A stretch of DNA of 15,230 bases from Alphaproteobacteria bacterium (GTDB lineage: Bacteria > Pseudomonadota > Alphaproteobacteria > Puniceispirillales > Puniceispirillaceae): positions 1 through 15,230 of the forward strand of contig WTJO01000269.1 in the NCBI GenBank assembly GCA_011524805.1. The letters run 5' to 3'. Of this stretch, positions 6,923-14,292 are shown one piece after another. How positions within the stretch are numbered: position 1 is the first letter of the stretch; each line of letters begins with the position of its first letter. The translations under genes and the position numbers were made by a program. The notes beneath the pieces were generated by a model that was not told the DNA's origin, did no database searches, and worked only from the letters and a program-made list of their open reading frames with translations.

Positions 6923-7309
6923 CTATAATGTCCTGAATAAAAACAGCATGGCAATAAAGACCGCCACAGACAGAACAGCCGCCGCGGCAGTCTTCTGATA
7001 GGCTGGCCAGCCAAACCATTCAAAAGCCATCAGCCGCATCCCGCCAAAAAAATGTACTGCCAGCAGACCAACCAGAACTGTTTCTGCCAGCTTCACAACC
7101 GGATTATGGGTCATTTCCAGAAACAATGCCAGCCTGTCTGCATCTGATACTGCAAGCGATAACACCCAGAAATGCATAGGCAGGAATATCACCAGCAACA
7201 GCCCCGATAGCCGGTGAAGCACAAAGGCATATCTAAGCGGCTGTCCCCGCCTTCTGGCATGGGCATGCTGTCTGTGTGTTGTCTTTTTTGCAGTATATTC
7301 CTGTAGCAT
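6923..7309 (-). CDS. sdhC: SdhC-like cytochrome b membrane anchor
   Basis: A 128-residue protein with a basic N-terminal tail (KKTTHRQHAHARRR) followed by three membrane segments, as in succinate dehydrogenase SdhC. LHRLSG at 31-36 matches the conserved HRxSG of helix I, with Arg33 at the quinone-site arginine. VHFFGGMRLM at 85-94 matches the HxxxGxRH helix II motif, so His86 should be one axial heme b ligand. The position of the quinone-site serine of E. coli SdhC (Ser27) appears to be Phe29 here. It sits between the SdhD-like anchor (21 nt gap) and the flavoprotein (no gap). The symbol reflects homology to the SdhC family, not a claim that this is the cell's main succinate dehydrogenase. 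Confidence 0.8.
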   Translation of the reverse strand: MLQEYTAKKTTHRQHAHARRRGQPLRYAFVLHRLSGLLLVIFLPMHFWVLSLAVSDADRLALFLEMTHNPVVKLAETVLVGLLAVHFFGGMRLMAFEWFGWPAYQKTAAAAVLSVAVFIAMLFLFRTL

Positions 7310-7330
7310 AGTGTCTGTCCGGCCAGTTAT

Positions 7331-7669
7331 TTAGGGAAGTGCAAAGGTGACAGCCCAGATAGCATGGCTGCCCATCACCAATAATATCAGCCCAACTGCC
7401 ATACCCAGAAGCGAGGCTATCTTTGGCGTCAGCCTAAACCATTCGGCAGAAATAATTCCCAGCCCCAGTCCGGCATGCGCACTTACCGCCAGAACAAAAC
7501 TGCCATAAAATATTAGCCAGACAAGACTGCCCTGCGTTCTGCCAAGAATTTCGCCAACACTCAACCCGCCTTCAATCGCATAAATCATCACGGCCAGATG
7601 CCCAAGCACAAGCGGGATCATTATCATTGCTGACAGCCGTTGCCAGATATAGATACGTGCATCAATCAT
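7331..7669 (-). CDS. sdhD: SdhD-like membrane anchor
   Basis: A 112-residue protein of three predicted membrane helices (roughly residues 13-32, 49-73 and 84-106). WQRLSA near the start resembles the helix I entry of SdhD. AHAGLGLGIISAEWFRL at 64-80 aligns with the E. coli HAWIGMWQV..DY segment, placing His65 as the second heme b ligand. In that alignment Asp82 becomes Glu76 and the quinone-contacting Tyr83 becomes Trp77. The gene overlaps the iron-sulfur subunit gene by 8 nt and precedes the SdhC-like gene. With that partner it would anchor the complex in the inner membrane and form the heme and quinone sites. Short anchors diverge quickly, so the C versus D assignment is based on these two motifs only. 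Confidence 0.75.
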   Translation of the reverse strand: MIDARIYIWQRLSAMIMIPLVLGHLAVMIYAIEGGLSVGEILGRTQGSLVWLIFYGSFVLAVSAHAGLGLGIISAEWFRLTPKIASLLGMAVGLILLVMGSHAIWAVTFALP

Positions 7670-8450
7670 TGCGGTTTTTCTTCAACACAGAGGTGAGCGA
7701 AAATGCCTGTCTGACCGTTTGCTGTTTCAGACCCGCTATCGCTGTCATCGGGTTAAGCTCATTCGGACAATAATGCGCACAACTGCCAATAGAATGGCAA
7801 TTATGGCATCCGTCTCCCCCCGATACAGCCTGCCAGATAGCCTCTTTATCTGCATCTTTGGCATCATTCAGCAATGTCCATGCGCGTTGCAGTGCGGCAG
7901 GTCCCAGATAGTCTGGCTGGTTTGCTACCGTATCACATGCCGCATAGCAGACAGCACAGTTGATACATTCTATGTTTGCATCTGCACGCTGACGCTCAGG
8001 GCTGTCAGGGGGCTGGATATGCATTGGCTGATGGCGTGAAGCAGAGGGGTGATGGCGGGCTTCTGCCTTTGTCCATTTATCAAAAAACGGATCCAGATCA
8101 GGCACCAGATCTTTTATAACAGGCAGGTTTCGCAAGGGTGCAATCTCCAGACTGTTATGTTCCACAACCCTGTCAATATGGGTGCGGCATGTCCAGCGTG
8201 GCTCGCCATTTACCATCATGGCACAGGAACCACACATCCCCACCCTACAGGCAAACCGGTAGCTAAGGGTCGGATCGATATAATGCTGAATATGAGATAC
8301 AATATCCAGCACGGTCTGGTTTTCCTGACGTGGCACCTGATAATGCTGTATGGCAGATGGTCTGCCGCCACCACCTCTGTGAATGGCGACATCCAGCATT
8401 CCAGCGTCTGGCATATCAGCGCCTGTCTGTATGTTTTCAGCTGATGACAT
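7662..8450 (-). CDS. sdhB: Succinate dehydrogenase/fumarate reductase iron-sulfur subunit
   Basis: A 262-residue SdhB/FrdB homologue. The plant-type [2Fe-2S] cysteines are Cys68, Cys73, Cys76 and Cys88 (FACRVGMCGSC then WTC). The bacterial ferredoxin part has Cys162, Cys165, Cys168 and Cys172 (CINCAVCYAAC) and Cys215, Cys218, Cys224 and Cys228 (CHNCHSIGSCAHYCP), enough for the [4Fe-4S] and [3Fe-4S] centres. YLGPAALQRAW and PNELNPMTAIAGLK are family signatures. The protein passes electrons between the flavoprotein and the quinone site. It is the first gene of the six-gene operon; AGAGGG lies 4 nt before the ATG. Iron-sulfur subunit first and flavoprotein fourth differs from the common sdhCDAB order, which fits a paralogous complex rather than the housekeeping one. 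Confidence 0.92.
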   Translation of the reverse strand: MSSAENIQTGADMPDAGMLDVAIHRGGGGRPSAIQHYQVPRQENQTVLDIVSHIQHYIDPTLSYRFACRVGMCGSCAMMVNGEPRWTCRTHIDRVVEHNSLEIAPLRNLPVIKDLVPDLDPFFDKWTKAEARHHPSASRHQPMHIQPPDSPERQRADANIECINCAVCYAACDTVANQPDYLGPAALQRAWTLLNDAKDADKEAIWQAVSGGDGCHNCHSIGSCAHYCPNELNPMTAIAGLKQQTVRQAFSLTSVLKKNRND

Positions 8451-8481
8451 TAACCCTCTTATACGTGAAATATGTGATGTG

Positions 8482-8499
8482 ACAGGCTCTGGTGCCTGT
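8482..8499 (-). promoter_or_regulatory. Hairpin/operator candidate upstream of the Sdh-like operon
   Basis: ACAGGC (8482-8487) and GCCTGT (8494-8499) form a perfect 6-bp inverted repeat with a 6-nt loop, about 32 nt upstream of the iron-sulfur subunit start. It may be an operator or a leader hairpin. No T-run follows on the minus strand, so a terminator is unlikely. I found no FNR-type TTGAT-N4-ATCAA site. Confidence 0.3.
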
Positions 8500-8550
8500 T
8501 TTACAGATAACCATGAAATAACAATCTGCTAAGGGGGGCAAGTGTGTTTT

Positions 8551-8578
8551 TTGACAATGTGGAATGTTTCGATAAAAA
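8551..8578 (+). promoter_or_regulatory. Possible sigma-70 promoter in the divergent intergenic region
   Basis: A consensus TTGACA (8551-8556) is followed after 16 nt by TAAAAA (8573-8578), a four-of-six -10 match. It points toward the aldehyde dehydrogenase and would leave a leader of about 225 nt. A second, weaker pair is TTGTTA (8650-8655) and TACACT (8672-8677). The 360-nt gap 8451-8810 holds no ORF or tRNA that I can support; it must contain promoters for both divergent units. Confidence 0.35.
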
Positions 8579-8810
8579 AGTGATTATCAGATAGCTGTTA
8601 CGGTATTTTCAGTTTTTTGCTGACAGCGTGTCTGCTTCATCCTATATCTTTGTTACAGGTCACAATGATCTTACACTAACTACATCATAAAGAGATGTCC
8701 GCTCTTGTGGTGCAGGCTATATCGCACTCTATCAGCTATTATTGATGCGGTGACAGATGCGCATAGCGAGATGCAACAGGATATAGGCGGGCAATGAAAG
8801 GGCTTAAATA

Positions 8811-10244
8811 ATGGCATATGAGAAACTAGAACTTCTTATTGACGGGGAATTTCGTGCAGGGTCACAAGGCGTATCAGAGCCTGTGTATAATCCTGCGACA
8901 GGCGAGGTGCTTGCAGAGGTGCCTCATGCGAGCTCTGATGATCTGGATAAGGCCCTAGCTGCAAATGCGCGGGTCAGCAAAGAATGGGCACAAAAAACCC
9001 CGCTTGAGCGCCAGAAAGTTATTGAAGCTGCTGCCCGTAATCTTGAAGCGCGCTTTGATGAAATTGCCGAAAACCTTACCATCGAGATGGGAAAGCCTCT
9101 GGCAGAAGCAAAAATTGAATTGCAGATGGGTATTGATATTGCCAGATGGTATGGCGAAGAAGGCAAACGTGTATATGGCCGTCTTGTTGCCTCGCGGATT
9201 CCGGGCATGACACAGTCGGTAATCAAAAGCCCTGTAGGTCCTGTAATTGCGTTTGTTGCATGGAATTTCCCATGTGTGAATGTGGTGCGTAAAGTATTTG
9301 GTGCGCTGGCGGCAGGCTGCCCTATCACCATCAAGCCAAGTGAAGAAACTCCCGGCACAGCGATCGCCATTGGCAGAGCGCTGACGGATGCCGGCCTGCC
9401 CGCAGGGGCGCTAAATATCGTATTTGGCAAGCCAGCCGAAGTATCAGAGCATCTGATCAAATCACCAATTCCGCGGAAATTGTCATTTACAGGTTCTGTG
9501 CCTGTAGGCATGCATCTGCAAAAGCTGGCAGCAGATAATCTGATTAAATGTACTATGGAGCTTGGTGGTCATTCTCCGATGATGGTGTTTGATGATTTTG
9601 ATGCTGAAAAGGCAGCTGAAATTGCGGTGGGCAGTAAATTCAGAAATGCCGGTCAGGTATGTGTATCTCCAACCAGAATCATGGTACAGGAATCAGTTCA
9701 GGATAAATTTGTCGACAGTTTCGTGAAACGTGTTGAGGCAATGAAAGTCTCTAGCGGCCTTGAAGACGGAGTGAATATGGGTCCTCTGGTCGGTGAGCGG
9801 CGTCTGGATGTGATGGACCAGTTTGTAAATGATGCTACCAGCAATGGCGCAGAATTGCTGGCTGGTGGTAATCGTCTGAACAAGCCTGGCTATTTCTATG
9901 CGCCCACCGTGCTGAATAATGTACCAAAATCAGCCATGATCATGAATGAAGAGCCATTTGGCCCTGTAGCACCAATTTTCACCTTTACAGATGTGGATGA
10001 GGTTATTGACGAGGCGAACAGGCTGGAATTTGGCCTTGCTGCCTATGCGTTTACGCATAATCCGGCAATTATCGAAAAGCTGAGTAATAATGTCGAATCA
10101 GGCATGTTGGCGATTAATTCGATTGTGGTTAGCACACCGGAAACACCATTTGGCGGTATTAAGCATAGCGGATATGGCTCAGAAGGCGGTATTGAGGGGC
10201 TGGAAGCGTTTCTGGTTACCCGCTTTATCAGCGAGGTCCATTAA
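8811..10244 (+). CDS. NAD(P)-dependent aldehyde dehydrogenase, probably succinate-semialdehyde dehydrogenase
   Basis: A 477-residue aldehyde dehydrogenase of full family length. Visible catalytic and cofactor residues are Asn152 in AWNFPC, Lys175 in TIKPSEETP, Glu250 in MELGGHSP and the nucleophile Cys284 in NAGQVCVSPTR. The C-terminal TPFGGIKHSGYGSEGG loop is also standard. KPSEETP and the overall pattern are close to the GabD/SSADH group, which oxidises succinate semialdehyde to succinate, but alpha-ketoglutarate semialdehyde and other short aldehydes are possible. The start has AAAGGG at 8797-8802 with 8 nt spacing. It is divergent from the Sdh-like/fumarase operon, which would take succinate onward; this supports a C4 pathway but does not prove it. 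No GABA transaminase or 4-hydroxybutyrate dehydrogenase is in the window. It ends at a clear terminator, so it is probably monocistronic. Confidence 0.88.
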   Translation: MAYEKLELLIDGEFRAGSQGVSEPVYNPATGEVLAEVPHASSDDLDKALAANARVSKEWAQKTPLERQKVIEAAARNLEARFDEIAENLTIEMGKPLAEAKIELQMGIDIARWYGEEGKRVYGRLVASRIPGMTQSVIKSPVGPVIAFVAWNFPCVNVVRKVFGALAAGCPITIKPSEETPGTAIAIGRALTDAGLPAGALNIVFGKPAEVSEHLIKSPIPRKLSFTGSVPVGMHLQKLAADNLIKCTMELGGHSPMMVFDDFDAEKAAEIAVGSKFRNAGQVCVSPTRIMVQESVQDKFVDSFVKRVEAMKVSSGLEDGVNMGPLVGERRLDVMDQFVNDATSNGAELLAGGNRLNKPGYFYAPTVLNNVPKSAMIMNEEPFGPVAPIFTFTDVDEVIDEANRLEFGLAAYAFTHNPAIIEKLSNNVESGMLAINSIVVSTPETPFGGIKHSGYGSEGGIEGLEAFLVTRFISEVH

Positions 10245-10293
10245 TCCGGTCGGCTAAGCTGGCCTATTAATCTGGCTATTTCTGTATCCTATC

Positions 10294-10327
10294 AAAGGGG
10301 CGCATCTATGTTTGGATGCGCCCTTTT
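10294..10327 (+). terminator. Intrinsic terminator after the aldehyde dehydrogenase (bidirectional)
   Basis: GGGCGCATC (10298-10306) pairs with GATGCGCCC (10315-10323) over an 8-nt loop. The stem extends by a G-T pair and three A-T pairs, and the right arm ends in TTTT. AAA on the left gives a weaker T-run for the convergent EamA gene, whose stop lies 8 nt further on. Confidence 0.9.
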
Positions 10328-10335
10328 CATATGCT

Positions 10336-11244
10336 CTATTTATATTTTGGGGCGATGATGGTGGCTAGCCACAGCCCTGAGCCGACAAGCATAAGCGATA
10401 TAGCATGAGAGGCTGTGAATTGCTCGCCCAGCACCAGCACTGCCAGCACAGATACATAAACGGGTACCATATTGGTATAGATGCCGGCGATGTTCGGGCT
10501 GGTCAGGTCAACTGCCCGCATATAGAATAACTGGGACAGGAATGACGGCACAATCGCAATAAACAGGATAGTCAGCCACGCACTACCAGAGGGAAACTGG
10601 ATAGTCCCATAGCTATATTCGATCGCCAGTAACGGAAACGAGCCAACCCATGCAGCAATTGCAAGCCATGTCATCATCCCCATACCGTCTAGCGCCGGCC
10701 GCACTCTGAGGCCGATTGTATATCCTGCGTATAGCACACAGGCTCCCAGCATAAACAGATCGCCTTTGCCTATATCTGCGCCTATCAGGCTCAGCACATC
10801 GCCTTTGGTGACAATCACCACCACTCCCATTATCGTCAGGCTGCAGCCGGCTATCTCGATAATGGATAGCCGTACCCGGAAGATAACTGCCACGCCGAAA
10901 ATGATCAAAGCAGGCATAACAGACTGGATCAGGCCAAGATGAATCGCGCTAGTATATTGTGCTGCCAGATAGAATAGCGCATTAAAACCTGTCAGCCCCA
11001 GCCCGCCCATCAGCCATAGCCAGATTTGCCGCGATTTCAGAATCTGGAAATCCTGAACCATCTTTTGTCTACGGATAGAGATCAGCAACAGCACAACAAT
11101 ACTCCAGCGCATCCAGACAACAACCATAGGCGAGATTTCATTGACAGATAATTTGCCAGCAATGGCATTGCCTGCCCAGCCAAGTGTTGTCAGACATAAA
11201 AGCAGGGGCGCCTGTGCATAGCACCAGTTAAAAAATCGGCTCAT
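10336..11244 (-). CDS. EamA/DMT-family transporter
   Basis: A 302-residue membrane protein with about ten hydrophobic helices in two EamA repeats, the normal size for the drug/metabolite transporter superfamily. The first repeat begins with TTLGWAGNAIAGK, the conserved helix I of EamA domains, and contains FYLAAQYTSAIHLGLIQSVMPAL, the usual helix III-IV region. The second repeat begins near GDLFMLGACVLYAGYTIGLR and contains AGIYTNMVPVYVSVLAVLVLGEQ. Members export amino acids, metabolites or drugs; the substrate cannot be inferred. The start at 11244 has only a weak AGG upstream. It is divergent from the aldo/keto reductase and converges on the aldehyde dehydrogenase across a shared terminator. 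Confidence 0.88.
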   Translation of the reverse strand: MSRFFNWCYAQAPLLLCLTTLGWAGNAIAGKLSVNEISPMVVVWMRWSIVVLLLISIRRQKMVQDFQILKSRQIWLWLMGGLGLTGFNALFYLAAQYTSAIHLGLIQSVMPALIIFGVAVIFRVRLSIIEIAGCSLTIMGVVVIVTKGDVLSLIGADIGKGDLFMLGACVLYAGYTIGLRVRPALDGMGMMTWLAIAAWVGSFPLLAIEYSYGTIQFPSGSAWLTILFIAIVPSFLSQLFYMRAVDLTSPNIAGIYTNMVPVYVSVLAVLVLGEQFTASHAISLMLVGSGLWLATIIAPKYK

Positions 11245-11356
11245 GGCCTGAAGCTCAGATGAAGGGTGGAAAAAATTGACAAGAGTTTATAAGACCTGTT
11301 TTTCTATCTGGGGTTATTTATTTTCTACCACCAACAGACAGGAAAGCAAAAACAAG

Positions 11357-12175
11357 ATGGGCATTTATTTTGAATCTGGTGCTGAAATGACAATGGGCAC
11401 CTTTCCGCTAAAGGCAGATGAGCTGAAAGATGCGGTGAGGCTGGCCTATGAGACAGGGTTTCGCAGTTTTGATACAGCACAAATGTATCAGAATGAGGCT
11501 GATCTTGGCGCGGCACTCGCAGATATTGGCGCCGATAGGGATGAGTTGTTCATCACTACCAAAATTCTGCCAGCCAATCTTGGCACAGATAGGTTTATCC
11601 CCTCTGCAGAACAGTCGCTTCAGGCGCTGAGGCTGGACTATGTTGATGTATTGCTGGTGCATTGGCCAAGCCCCGATATAGAGAATGAGGAAGCCTTAAG
11701 CCAGTTGCAGCTGGCACATGAGAAGGGGCTGGCAAAACATATCGGCATCAGCAATTACACTATCGCCATGATGGAACAGGCGGCAGCCTTGCTGGATGCG
11801 CCAATCGCCTGTAATCAGGTGGAATTTCACCCCTATCTTGATCAGACCAAGCTAAAGGCCGCCGCAGACAGGCTGGGGGTCAGCCTGTCCGCCTATTGTC
11901 CGCTTGCCAAAGGCCAGATACTTGACGATCCTGTGATTGCTGAAATTGCACAGCGCTATGCCCGCCCGCCTTCGCAAATTGTGTTGCGCTGGATTTTGCA
12001 AAACGGCGTATCTGCAAATCCGATGTCGACCAAAAAGGCCAATTTAGAGTCCAATCGTGCGGCGCTTGATTTCAGCCTGTCTGGTGCAGATATGCATCTG
12101 CTTGACCAGCTAGGCAGTAATAATCTGAGGATTGTTGACAAGCAGAGAATGCCAATCGCTCCTGACTGGGATTAA
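11357..12175 (+). CDS. Aldo/keto reductase (2,5-diketo-D-gluconate reductase-like)
   Basis: 272 residues from the ATG at 11357, which lies 11 nt after GGAAAG. An upstream TTG at 11276 would add 27 residues with no family match and coincides with a TTGACA -35-like hexamer, so I reject it as start. The AKR catalytic tetrad is complete: Asp39 and Tyr44 in FDTAQMYQNE, Lys69 in TTKI and His102 in LVHWPSP. HIGISNYT (128-135), CNQVEFHPYL (152-161) and AYCPLAKG (179-186) are typical of the AKR3/AKR5 type that reduces aldehydes and ketones with NAD(P)H. The 2'-phosphate-binding PKS motif reads PMS (Met223), so cofactor preference may differ from classical NADPH enzymes. It stands alone between a divergent transporter and speA; the physiological substrate is unknown. 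Confidence 0.88.
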   Translation: MGIYFESGAEMTMGTFPLKADELKDAVRLAYETGFRSFDTAQMYQNEADLGAALADIGADRDELFITTKILPANLGTDRFIPSAEQSLQALRLDYVDVLLVHWPSPDIENEEALSQLQLAHEKGLAKHIGISNYTIAMMEQAAALLDAPIACNQVEFHPYLDQTKLKAAADRLGVSLSAYCPLAKGQILDDPVIAEIAQRYARPPSQIVLRWILQNGVSANPMSTKKANLESNRAALDFSLSGADMHLLDQLGSNNLRIVDKQRMPIAPDWD

Positions 12176-12239
12176 ATGGGCACGCCAAGATGCAATTTTG
12201 CTTGATCTTTGCGCCAAAAGCAGTCAGTTAGGCGGAACA

Positions 12240-12255
12240 CACAGATATATCTGTG
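12240..12255. promoter_or_regulatory. 16-bp perfect palindrome upstream of speA
   Basis: CACAGATATATCTGTG is a perfect 16-bp palindrome lying 63 nt before the speA start and 64 nt after the aldo/keto reductase stop. Its core could hold a -10-like TATATC. A palindrome without spacer at this place fits a dimeric repressor site better than a terminator, since no T-run follows. No regulator gene is next to it. The rest of 12176-12318 has no gene or clear terminator. Confidence 0.4.
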
Positions 12256-12318
12256 CAGGATGCGTTCTGGTGCTAGCTGGTGCAGGCGCACAACATCATA
12301 TCTTATGCAGGGTTGGCC

Positions 12319-14226
12319 ATGTCCAGTGATATAGATACAGCTCATGGTGATATTTACGGTATCGGGCAATGGGGGAGCGGGCTTGTTACCATTCTGGAGA
12401 ATGGGCATATTGGCCTGTGCCATCCATTTGACCCTGACAGCACCCCGACAGATTTGCGGCATATAGTCGAAAATCTGCAACAGCGGGGCATTACCACGCC
12501 TGTATTGTTGCGGGTGACAGATTTTCTGAAATACCGGATCGATGAAATTAACCAGCAATTTAGTCTGGCCATCAAAGAGCTTGGCTATCAGGGGCGCTAT
12601 CAGGGTGTGTTTCCGATCAAGGTAAACCAGCAGGCAGAAGTAATAGACAGAATTGCAGAATATGGTCATGAATACCGGTTTGGCTTTGAGGTTGGCTCAA
12701 AAGCAGAATTGCTGATTGCCCTGTCTCTTGATCTGCATGCTGAAACAGCCATTATCTGTAATGGTATCAAGGATAGCGAGTTTCTGGAACTGGCCATCAT
12801 GTCGCTTCAGCTTGGCTTTAATACCTTTATTGTGCTGGAAAGCCCGCGCGAGCTTGAGCTGGTGCTGGATGCCGTATCTGGCACAGATATTCGCCCCCAG
12901 CTGGGGATGCGGATCAAGCTGACCAACACTGTTAGCGGCAAATGGGCAGATTCCTCAGGTGACAGATCAACCTTCGGGCTGACAATTGCGCAGATTATGG
13001 ATGTGGTGAACAGGCTGAAGCAGACAGGCTATCTTGACTGTCTGATATTACAGCATTCGCATCTGGGCAGTCAGGTGCCACAGATAATTGAAATCAGAAA
13101 GGCTGCGCAGGAAGCCTGTCAGTTTTTCACTGAATTACGCCGCGAAGGTGTGCCGTTGCGCTATCTTGATTTAGGCGGCGGTCTCGGAGTGGATTACACA
13201 GGCGAGCATACCGCAAGCGCCAATTCGATAAATTATACCTTGCAGGAATATTGTCTGAATATTGTCGAAACAGTCAAAGATATCATGGATGAAAATGATA
13301 TGCCACACCCTGTTATCGTGACCGAAAGCGGGCGGGCATGTGTTGCGCAATCTTCCATGCTGGTCTTCAATGTGCTGGATGCCACCCATTATGATAGTGA
13401 TAAAAAAGTCATAGCAGCAGAGGATGACCATCCTCTTTTGTTAAAGATGCTGGATATTCAGTCCTATCTTACCAAAGACAGGATTCAGGAATGCTGGAAC
13501 GATATGAAATATTATCGTGATGAAGCCCGCGCATTGTTCAGGCGCAACCAGATAAGCCTTGCCATGACAGCCCGTATCGAACAGGCCTATCTGTATATGA
13601 TGAACCATATCAAGGCGCTGTTAAAGGCATCTGATAACACCACCGAAGATGTCCAGCAGGCACTGTTCCAGCTTGCAGATATCTATCATTGCAATTTCTC
13701 GTTATTCCAGAGCCTGCCCGATATCTGGGCAATTGATCAGATCCACCCTATCGCGCCATTACAGAGGCTGGATGAGCCAGCAGAAAGATATGCTATTTTA
13801 AGCGATATTACCTGTGACAGCGATGGCAAAATAGACCAGTTTATCCTGTCTGACGGGCTTTCATCTATTTTGCCTGTGCATGATCTGAATGAGCAGGATG
13901 ATTATTATATCGGGGTGTTCTTTATTGGTGCCTATCAGGAAACGCTTGGCGATCTGCACAATCTGTTCGGAGATACGAATGTGGTTACTATCGGATTGCT
14001 GGAAGAGGGCGGGTTCGAGATTATCAAGGAGCAGGATGGAGATACTATCCATGAGGTGCTGTCCTATGTTGAATATGAGCCTAAACGGCTGATTAATGCG
14101 TTTAAGGCGATTGTTGAATCCGCGGTAAAGAAGGGCAGGTTAAGCCCTGCCGAACGCCGCAGAATGATTAAATGCTATACAGATAGCATGAATGGCTATA
14201 CCTATTTCGAACATCAGGAATCATGA
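12319..14226 (+). CDS. speA: Biosynthetic arginine decarboxylase
   Basis: 635 residues from the ATG at 12319, which has AGGG 7 nt upstream; a GTG at 12280 would add 13 residues with no match. It is close to E. coli SpeA (658 residues). The PLP lysine is Lys101 in GVFPIKVNQQ. Further family signatures are FGFEVGSKAELL, HSHLGSQ (246-252), LDLGGGLGVDY (283-293) and VTESGRA. The catalytic Cys499-Asp500 pair is in DITCDSDG, and the C-terminal FFIGAYQETLGDLHNLFG is characteristic. The enzyme converts L-arginine to agmatine plus CO2, using PLP and Mg2+. The next gene encodes a carboxynorspermidine synthase-type dehydrogenase, so agmatine or putrescine made from it probably feeds spermidine or homologue synthesis. 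The agmatine-processing enzyme is not in the window. A palindrome in the upstream gap may regulate it. Confidence 0.95.
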   Translation: MSSDIDTAHGDIYGIGQWGSGLVTILENGHIGLCHPFDPDSTPTDLRHIVENLQQRGITTPVLLRVTDFLKYRIDEINQQFSLAIKELGYQGRYQGVFPIKVNQQAEVIDRIAEYGHEYRFGFEVGSKAELLIALSLDLHAETAIICNGIKDSEFLELAIMSLQLGFNTFIVLESPRELELVLDAVSGTDIRPQLGMRIKLTNTVSGKWADSSGDRSTFGLTIAQIMDVVNRLKQTGYLDCLILQHSHLGSQVPQIIEIRKAAQEACQFFTELRREGVPLRYLDLGGGLGVDYTGEHTASANSINYTLQEYCLNIVETVKDIMDENDMPHPVIVTESGRACVAQSSMLVFNVLDATHYDSDKKVIAAEDDHPLLLKMLDIQSYLTKDRIQECWNDMKYYRDEARALFRRNQISLAMTARIEQAYLYMMNHIKALLKASDNTTEDVQQALFQLADIYHCNFSLFQSLPDIWAIDQIHPIAPLQRLDEPAERYAILSDITCDSDGKIDQFILSDGLSSILPVHDLNEQDDYYIGVFFIGAYQETLGDLHNLFGDTNVVTIGLLEEGGFEIIKEQDGDTIHEVLSYVEYEPKRLINAFKAIVESAVKKGRLSPAERRRMIKCYTDSMNGYTYFEHQES

Positions 14227-14292
14227 CAGGCTGTGGCTGGTGAAGCCGGATGACGGTGCTGGCAAAACATAAATAATGTAATGAGGTCAAAT

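Noticed and set aside
8049..8444. A 131-codon plus-strand frame opposite the iron-sulfur subunit
   Set aside because: The opposite strand has all expected Fe-S cysteines; this frame is its antisense shadow.
11276..11356. TTG start for the aldo/keto reductase at 11276
   Set aside because: The extra 27 residues match nothing in the family; the TTG is part of a TTGACA promoter-like hexamer, and a better ATG with an upstream GGAAAG exists at 11357.
12172..12669. A 165-codon minus-strand frame over the speA start region
   Set aside because: It is antisense to the conserved N-terminal half of arginine decarboxylase and has no recognisable domain.
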